From: Aphodomonas sp964553125
GTDB lineage: Bacteria; Bacillota; Clostridia; Christensenellales; Aristaeellaceae
DNA: 9,730 bases
Reading direction: 5' to 3'
NCBI GenBank assembly: GCA_964553125.1
Contig: CAZKJW010000088.1
Location: forward strand, 1-9,730
In this document: in pieces, positions 5,811 to 9,730 of the stretch
Layout of the letters: each line of letters starts with the position of its first letter
Numbering within the stretch: the first letter of the stretch is position 1
The notes under the pieces: generated by a model
What the model was told of the DNA's origin: nothing
What the model saw: the letters and a program-made list of their open reading frames with translations, nothing else
The model's database searches: none
Position numbers and translations under genes: made by a program

Positions 5811-5821
5811 GGTGCGTTTTC

Positions 5822-6526
5822 ATGAGACTGCAAAAATATCTTGCCAGCTGCGGGGCCGCTTCGCGGCGCAAATGCGAGGAGTTCATCGCCGCCGGGCGCG
5901 TAACAGTCAACGGCGCGGTTGTCACCGAGCTTGGCACGCAGGTGGAGCCGGGCGACGCCGTCACGCTGGATGGAAAGCCGATGCTGCCCGAAGAAAAGAA
6001 ATACTATATCCTCTACCACAAGCCGATGGGCGAGGTCTGCACGGCGAGCGACCCGCAGGGACGCGCCACGGTGCTGGACAAGTTCCGCGATTTTCCCGCG
6101 CGGCTTTTTCCCGTCGGACGGCTCGACTTTGACAGCGAAGGGCTGCTGCTGCTGACGAACGACGGCGAGCTGATGCAGCATATGCTGCACCCCAGCCGCG
6201 AGGTGGACAAGACGTATCTCGCCCGCGTGGACGGCGACGTGAGCCTTGACGCCGTCCGCAGGCTCCGCACGGGGATTCTGCTCGACGAGCGCATGACCGC
6301 GCCCGCCGACGTGCGCATCATCCGCCGCACGGGCATTGAAACGGTCGCGCTGGTGACAATTCACGAGGGGCGCAACCGGCAGGTGCGCCGCATGTTCGAC
6401 GCGGTCGGTCACACGGTGCTGCTGCTGCGGCGCGTGAAGTTCGGCCCGCTGGAGATAGGCGAGCTCAAGCGCGGGCAGTGGCGCGAGCTGACACAGGAGG
6501 AACTGGAGCGCCTGCGCGCGCTGTAA
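5822..6526 (+). CDS. rluB: RluB/RsuA-family rRNA pseudouridine synthase
   Basis: This 234-residue enzyme isomerises a uridine in rRNA to pseudouridine; the RluB type modifies 23S rRNA of the large subunit. Residues 1-60 are an S4 RNA-binding domain (MRLQKYLASCGAASRRKCEEFI, GRVTVNG). The catalytic domain includes YYILYHKPMG and the RsuA-type motif GRLD with catalytic Asp102, followed by DSEGLLLLTNDG. KTYLARVDG and the EGRNRQVRRMFDAVGHTVLLLRRVKFG block are also typical. The ATG at 5822 has GAGGTG about 8 bp upstream, 12 bp after the GNAT stop. The frame is open far upstream, but that part is only the shifted shadow of the two previous genes. It is last in its cluster, followed by a bidirectional terminator. 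Confidence 0.95.
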   Translation: MRLQKYLASCGAASRRKCEEFIAAGRVTVNGAVVTELGTQVEPGDAVTLDGKPMLPEEKKYYILYHKPMGEVCTASDPQGRATVLDKFRDFPARLFPVGRLDFDSEGLLLLTNDGELMQHMLHPSREVDKTYLARVDGDVSLDAVRRLRTGILLDERMTAPADVRIIRRTGIETVALVTIHEGRNRQVRRMFDAVGHTVLLLRRVKFGPLEIGELKRGQWRELTQEELERLRAL

Positions 6527-6544
6527 GCAAGGCGCGAAGCGCAT

Positions 6545-6589
6545 AAAAAATAAGCGAACCTTCCCGTGCAAGCAGGGAGGTTCGCTTTT
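6545..6589. terminator. Bidirectional terminator between rluB and apbE
   Basis: AAGCGAACCTTCCC (6552-6565) pairs with GGGAGGTTCGCTT (6575-6587), with one bulged T. On the plus strand it ends in TTTT; on the minus strand it is followed by a T6 run (A run at 6545-6550). The genes converge here, so it can end both rluB and apbE transcripts. Confidence 0.9.
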
Positions 6590-6616
6590 CTGATGCGTTT
6601 GTTTTTCCGGCGCGCC

Positions 6617-7696
6617 TTACGGCAGGCGATGCGCTTCGCTGGAATTCGCGCCGTTGGAGTAAGCCATTCGCTGCATTCCGTCGGTCATATAGATCGTGCC
6701 GTCCGGCAGAACCCAATAGGCTTCCACGCCGTCGAGCGTTTCAACAAGCGCGCGGCCTTCTTCGTAGGGCATCAGGAACAGCGTCGTGGAGAGGAAATCC
6801 GCCATCCCGGAATCGCGCGCCCAGATGGTTACGGAGCGCAGATACTTCGACGGCATGAGCGTCACCGGGTCGATGATGTGGTGGTAGCGCGTTCCATCCA
6901 CTTCGTAGTAGCGCTGATAGTCGCCGCTGGTAACGGCGGAGCCGTCATAGAAATACATCACGTCCAGAATGCCCTGCGCCGGCGTGAAGCTGCTCTGCAC
7001 GTCGTTCGGATCCTGAATGCTCACGCCCCAGTAGAGCCGGCCGTCCAGCGGCGGATCGCCCGCGCGCACGTTGCCGCCCGCGCTGATGAGGAACGAGGGC
7101 ATCTCGCTTTTTTCCAGCATCTGCGCCACGCGCTCGGTCGCCCAGCCCTTGGCGACGCTGCCCACATCCAGCAGCATGTCCGGATCGGTAAAATACACCG
7201 TGCCGGCCGCCTCGTCAATGATCACGTCGTCCATGCTGCAATGCTTGGCGGCGGCGGAAAGCTCCTCCTCCGTGGGAATGGCCACACCTTCTTCGCGGTA
7301 GTTATGCCACACATCCAGCACTGCGCCCATCGCGACGTTGACATGGTTCGGGAAAATCTCCTGCTGCTCCTTGCAGAAAAGCAGCAGCTCGATCAGCTCC
7401 GGCTCGGCGGGCGTCGGCGCTTCGGCGGCGTGCTGGTTGACCTGATAGAGGTTGTTCACGCCCTCATAGGCGTTATAGCGATCGAAAATCCGGTGCAGCC
7501 GCAGGAACTCCTCCTCCGCCTGCTTCGTCACGCGGTTGAAAACCTCCTCGCTTTTCGCATAGCCGATAATCTGCGTGATGGTGTCAAACGCCTCGTAGAA
7601 ATGCATGGTGTATTTTTCGTAGTCCTTCGCGGCGCAGCCGGTCACGGCGCAGAGGGTCAGGCACAGGCACAGAATCAATGCTGCAAAACGCTTCAT
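6617..7696 (-). CDS. apbE: ApbE-family FAD:protein FMN transferase lipoprotein
   Basis: This 359-residue exported protein would transfer FMN from FAD onto a threonine of flavoproteins, such as Rnf/Nqr subunits or extracellular FMN-binding proteins. Residues 1-21 are a lipoprotein signal with lipobox VTGC (Cys21), so it is anchored on the outer face of the membrane. ApbE motifs present are DVGSVAKGWATE (177-188), SAGGNVRAGD (205-214), the AVTSGDYQRYY segment (254-264), HHIIDP (272-277) and the metal-binding A-D-x-L-S-T segment with Asp300 and Thr304. Length is normal for the family. ATG 7694-7696 has AAGGAGA upstream. In many Clostridia apbE lies with NusG domain II and Gx-transporter genes; here these lie on the other strand beyond yjdF. 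No FMN-acceptor protein is visible in the window. Confidence 0.95.
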   Translation of the reverse strand: MKRFAALILCLCLTLCAVTGCAAKDYEKYTMHFYEAFDTITQIIGYAKSEEVFNRVTKQAEEEFLRLHRIFDRYNAYEGVNNLYQVNQHAAEAPTPAEPELIELLLFCKEQQEIFPNHVNVAMGAVLDVWHNYREEGVAIPTEEELSAAAKHCSMDDVIIDEAAGTVYFTDPDMLLDVGSVAKGWATERVAQMLEKSEMPSFLISAGGNVRAGDPPLDGRLYWGVSIQDPNDVQSSFTPAQGILDVMYFYDGSAVTSGDYQRYYEVDGTRYHHIIDPVTLMPSKYLRSVTIWARDSGMADFLSTTLFLMPYEEGRALVETLDGVEAYWVLPDGTIYMTDGMQRMAYSNGANSSEAHRLP

Positions 7697-7733
7697 GAAA
7701 CGTCTCCTTCAGTTTATTTGCTTCTCATGCAAC

Positions 7734-7739
7734 AGTATA
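7734..7739 (-). promoter_or_regulatory. Possible -10 box of apbE
   Basis: TATACT on the minus strand (5 of 6) lies about 40 bp upstream of the apbE start and just past the yjdF terminator. The -35 at 17 bp is poor (TTTTCT), so this promoter may be weak or activated. Confidence 0.4.
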
Positions 7740-7752
7740 CCGCGAAACGCTG

Positions 7753-7777
7753 AAAAAGAAAAGAGCCGCGCGCGGCT
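7753..7777 (-). terminator. Intrinsic terminator of yjdF
   Basis: The palindrome AGCCGCGCGCGGCT (7764-7777) is followed on the minus strand by CTTTTCTTTTT. It lies 25 bp past the yjdF stop and separates yjdF from apbE. The plus-strand side also ends in TTTTT, although no plus-strand gene needs it. Confidence 0.85.
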
Positions 7778-7802
7778 TTTTGCGTCGCACACGGCCTTGG
7801 GG

Positions 7803-8213
7803 CTAATGCCCGCGGTGTCTGGCCTTCTTTTTCTCCTGCCTGAGCCGGAAGCGGCGCGCCTCCTCGGCTTCGTCCCGCGCTTTCCTGCGTTGACGGCGCT
7901 CGGCCTTGATCTCCTCGCGCGCGGCGGCAAGCGCCTGCTGGGATTTCGTGCCGACGCCGGCTTCAAGCGCTTTCGCCGCCTGACGCTGCCTGCGCTTTGG
8001 GTTCTCCGCCGCCGGGCGGAAAACCGCGCCCTCCACCGGCGGCGAAAACCGCAGCGACGCCCGCAGCGCGGGCAGCCGCTCATACACCTCGCGGTCGCTC
8101 GGCTGCGCGCCGAAAACATGGCGCGCGGCGGCGAGCTTTCCATCTTCCACGCGTTCAAACAGACCGACCCAGAACGGGTCTTCAAAGAAAACCGTGAGCG
8201 TAACGGAAACCAT
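7803..8213 (-). CDS. yjdF: YjdF family protein (DUF2992)
   Basis: This 136-residue protein is full length for the family. The N-terminal block TLTVFFEDPFWVGLFERVEDGKL and HVFGAQPSDREVYE is characteristic, followed by LRFSPPVE, NPKRRQRQAAK, GVGTKSQQAL, and a highly basic, helical tail ending in KKARHRGH. The tail (from about residue 70) is rich in Arg, Lys and Glu and could bind nucleic acid, but the biochemical function is unknown. In Bacillus subtilis the homologue is controlled by the yjdF riboswitch, which binds azaaromatic compounds. Here too the gene has a long structured leader and its own promoter. The ATG at 8211-8213 has a near-perfect ACAGGAGG site 7 bp upstream. It is transcribed alone between the divergent NusG-II gene and apbE. 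Confidence 0.93.
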   Translation of the reverse strand: MVSVTLTVFFEDPFWVGLFERVEDGKLAAARHVFGAQPSDREVYERLPALRASLRFSPPVEGAVFRPAAENPKRRQRQAAKALEAGVGTKSQQALAAAREEIKAERRQRRKARDEAEEARRFRLRQEKKKARHRGH

Positions 8214-8347
8214 TACACTTCCTCCTGTTCCGTCGCTTCATTTTTTTGTGGAAAGCGGACGACCCCACAGGAGGGGAGGGTTACTGACGGCGGCGCGCGC
8301 CGCATCCGGACTACCGGCCGGATCGTGTTTTTCTTTCCGAAGCGACA
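8214..8347 (-). promoter_or_regulatory. Structured leader of yjdF, candidate yjdF riboswitch
   Basis: The predicted transcript start is near 8346, leaving about 130 nt before the yjdF ATG. On the minus strand, in order, are: hairpin ATCCGG/CCGGAT (8318-8323 with 8304-8309); a GC-rich hairpin around 8289-8303; and a small hairpin CCCC/GGGG (8273-8276 with 8263-8266). The 6-base loop of the last, TCCTGT, is fully complementary to ACAGGA of the Shine-Dalgarno sequence at 8221-8228. Including the flanking stem bases, the complementarity reaches 8 bp. This fits translational control by access to the ribosome site. Identification as the yjdF riboswitch class rests on position upstream of yjdF and structure; I could not compare it with the published consensus. 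Confidence 0.62.
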
Positions 8348-8352
8348 TGCGC

Positions 8353-8381
8353 AGTATAGCGCAAAGCGCGGCGCGATGCAA
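8353..8381 (-). promoter_or_regulatory. Promoter of yjdF
   Basis: On the minus strand TATACT (8353-8358, 5 of 6) lies 17 bp downstream of TTGCAT (8376-8381, 3 of 6). It sits about 140 bp upstream of the gene, which defines the long leader. Confidence 0.6.
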
Positions 8382-8459
8382 ACCCGCCGCCCATTTATGA
8401 ACGAACCGTAAACTGTGCCGGTCGGCGGCAAATGGCAGGAACTAACTCGGCGCTCCGCA

Positions 8460-8488
8460 TTGACACCACGCCCGATTTTTGATAAGAT
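8460..8488 (+). promoter_or_regulatory. Promoter of the NusG-II/Gx operon
   Basis: A perfect TTGACA (8460-8465) and TAAGAT (8483-8488, 4 of 6) are spaced 17 bp. The predicted start is near 8495, so the in-frame ATG at 8498 would be almost leaderless; this supports the downstream TTG start. It is divergent from the yjdF promoter, with 78 bp between the two -35 boxes. Confidence 0.75.
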
Positions 8489-8524
8489 GCATTTTGTATG
8501 CGGAATAACGAAGGAGATGGCATT

Positions 8525-9271
8525 TTGAAAAAACATGACCTGTGGATTATCGTTGCGGCGGCGGTCTGCGCGGCGGCGCTTTTGATCGGTTCAAACTTCA
8601 TCGACACCACGCCGAAGAACCGTCAGCTTGGCACGCCCGACGGCATCACGCTCGAATTCTCCACAGCTGCGCCCAAGGCCAGCGGCAGCGCGTTCTCGTG
8701 GCTGTTTGCAAGCGCCTGCGCCGAAGAAGCGCCCACGGCGGACACGCCCGCAGAACCTGCGGAAGAAGAAAAAGCGGCGGATGATTCTTCCGCGCAGAGC
8801 GCGGAACAAAAGGAACTCGCGCCCGTCGATCTGGACGATGAAACAATCGCCAAGCTCGAAGCGTGGGGGCTTGTCCGCGCGGAAAGCTATCTCGTCGTAT
8901 GGATGGGCGACTATTTCCAGCCCGTGCCGCTGCTTGAGGAGTTTGACGGCCAGCAGCTGCGCATCACGCTGTCCGAAACGGATTACGTTGTTGTCGGCGT
9001 GGGCAAAAACTACTTCAACATGGACGAATCCAGCTGCCCCGATCAGGTGTGCATCACCGAAGGCGAAGTGACGCTTGAAAACCGCGAAACCCGCCTGCTG
9101 AGCAGCTACATCATCTGCATGCCCAACGGCATCGTTTTGGAAATGCGTTCCGCGCAGGAAATGCTGGATCTGCTCGACGAAGCCACCGCGCAGGCGCCCG
9201 AAGTGGAAATCCCCGAGGAAATGCAGAACGCGGAAGCAACCGCGGAGGCCGCGAATGAAGAAAAACGTTAA
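8525..9271 (+). CDS. NusG domain II-containing membrane protein
   Basis: This 248-residue protein has one N-terminal membrane segment (residues about 6-22), a long Ala/Glu/Pro-rich linker (about 60-100), and a NusG domain II (about 121-208). The domain shows NYFNMDESSCPDQVCITEG with Cys171 and Cys176, and YIICMPNGIVLEM with Cys198. This domain is also found without the rest of NusG in membrane-tethered proteins beside Gx-transporter and ApbE genes; I believe the EetA component of flavin-based extracellular electron transfer is of this type. The start is TTG at 8525: AAGGAG (8511-8516) is 8 bp upstream, giving MKKHDLWIIV. The ATG at 8498 has no ribosome site. The linker and acidic C-terminus (about 215-248) make it longer than usual. 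It overlaps the next gene by 17 bp. Confidence 0.88.
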   Translation: MKKHDLWIIVAAAVCAAALLIGSNFIDTTPKNRQLGTPDGITLEFSTAAPKASGSAFSWLFASACAEEAPTADTPAEPAEEEKAADDSSAQSAEQKELAPVDLDDETIAKLEAWGLVRAESYLVVWMGDYFQPVPLLEEFDGQQLRITLSETDYVVVGVGKNYFNMDESSCPDQVCITEGEVTLENRETRLLSSYIICMPNGIVLEMRSAQEMLDLLDEATAQAPEVEIPEEMQNAEATAEAANEEKR

Positions 9272-9730
9272 CCGCCTCACCTTTCTGGCGCTTCTGACAA
9301 CCATCATGCTCATCCTCGGCTACATCGAAAGCCTCTTTCCCATTCCGGGCATTCCGGGCATCAAGCTGGGGCTTTCCAACAGCGTGCTGATGCTTGCGCT
9401 GTACTGGATGGGCATTCCCGACGCGTGCCTTCTGATGGTGATGAAGGTGCTGCTGAGCGGGCTTTTGTTCGGCGGCGTATCGGGGATGCTGTACGCATTC
9501 TCCGGCGGCGTGCTGAGCCTGATCGTCATGAGCGTGCTGATCTACTGCTTCCGTTCCTTCAGCGTCATCGGCGTGGGCATTGCCGGCGCGGTGTGCCACA
9601 ACATCGGGCAGGTGCTCGCCGCGATGCTGGTGCTGCAAACGAACCGCCTCGTCTACTACATGGGCGTTCTGGTGCTGATCGCCATTGCAACCGGCGCGGC
9701 GACGGGCACGGTCGCGGGGCTGCTGATGAA
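9255..9730 (+). CDS. Gx transporter family membrane protein (HepA-like), 3' end off window
   Basis: The gene opens at ATG 9255, inside the end of the NusG-II gene, with GGAGG (9244-9248) 6 bp upstream. The frame stays open for 158 codons to the right edge with no stop. The protein starts MKKNVNRLTFLALLTTIMLI and has the family hallmark PIPGIPGIKLGLSNSVLMLALY at about residues 30-51. About five hydrophobic membrane segments are visible, with GLLFGGVSGMLYAFSGG and AVCHNIGQVLAAML. The family is often annotated as heptaprenyl diphosphate synthase component I, but it looks like an integral membrane transporter related to ECF-type substrate-binding subunits; the EetB component of extracellular electron transfer is, I believe, of this kind. 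Overlap implies translational coupling. Most of the protein is present. Confidence 0.93.
   Translation, partial: MKKNVNRLTFLALLTTIMLILGYIESLFPIPGIPGIKLGLSNSVLMLALYWMGIPDACLLMVMKVLLSGLLFGGVSGMLYAFSGGVLSLIVMSVLIYCFRSFSVIGVGIAGAVCHNIGQVLAAMLVLQTNRLVYYMGVLVLIAIATGAATGTVAGLLM

Noticed and set aside
4244..5821. 760-codon plus-strand frame suggesting a fusion with RluB
   Set aside because: Only the last 234 residues are real (RluB from 5822, with its own ribosome site). The upstream part is the shifted frame of the carboxypeptidase and GNAT genes.
5795..7753. Antisense frames over rluB (5795-6571, minus) and apbE (6566-7753, plus)
   Set aside because: Both mirror real genes with conserved motifs and lack ribosome sites or family features.
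7695..8411. Plus-strand frame of 238 codons over yjdF
   Set aside because: It is antisense to yjdF and its leader, which are supported by family motifs, an SD, a promoter and a terminator.

Overview
This window is GC-rich, gene-dense bacterial DNA that looks like an uncharacterised Clostridia-type Firmicute. The evidence is strong AGGAGG-type ribosome binding sites, consensus sigma-A-type promoters, intrinsic hairpin-T terminators, and several families typical of that group: YjdF/DUF2992, a NusG domain II protein followed by a Gx-transporter (HepA-like) gene, a three-Cys Gp37/Gp68-type protein, and a dac/rluB neighbourhood. A run of exactly 100 N at 2902-3001 marks a scaffold gap of unknown true size, so this is a draft or metagenome assembly. 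I see no CRISPR array, insertion sequence, phage module or origin.

Layout. (1) 1-425: a minus-strand tRNA array, Leu(TAG)-Gly(GCC)-Gly(TCC), read from a perfect consensus promoter; the last tRNA runs off the left edge. (2) 403-2458: a minus-strand operon of a Gp37/Gp68-like three-Cys protein, a fructose-6-phosphate aldolase-type enzyme and a small membrane-anchored protein, closed by a strong terminator. (3) 2607-3186: a divergent plus-strand gene of unknown function, broken by the N gap. (4) 3196-3376: a single tRNA-Leu(GAG) with its own perfect promoter and a terminator. (5) 3530-4076: a ribbon-helix-helix regulator with a promoter, a large dyad that is probably its own operator, and a terminator. 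(6) 4155-6589: a plus-strand cluster of a D-Ala-D-Ala carboxypeptidase, a GNAT acetyltransferase and RluB pseudouridine synthase, ending in a terminator shared with the converging apbE. (7) 6617-8381: minus-strand apbE (lipoprotein flavin transferase) and, upstream, yjdF with its own promoter and a long structured leader. (8) 8460-9730: a divergent plus-strand pair, a NusG-domain-II membrane protein (TTG start) and a Gx-transporter family membrane protein that runs off the right edge.

How the genes fit together. ApbE, the NusG-II protein and the Gx-family protein are commonly linked in Firmicutes and belong to flavin-based electron-transfer loci at the cell surface. Here yjdF, under its own leader, sits between apbE and the other two. 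The dac and rluB genes recall the B. subtilis dacB-spmA-spmB-rluB order, with a GNAT gene where spmA/spmB would be.

Most worth following up: the yjdF leader, where a hairpin loop is fully complementary to the Shine-Dalgarno sequence; the dyad in front of the ribbon-helix-helix gene; and the split flavin/electron-transfer module.
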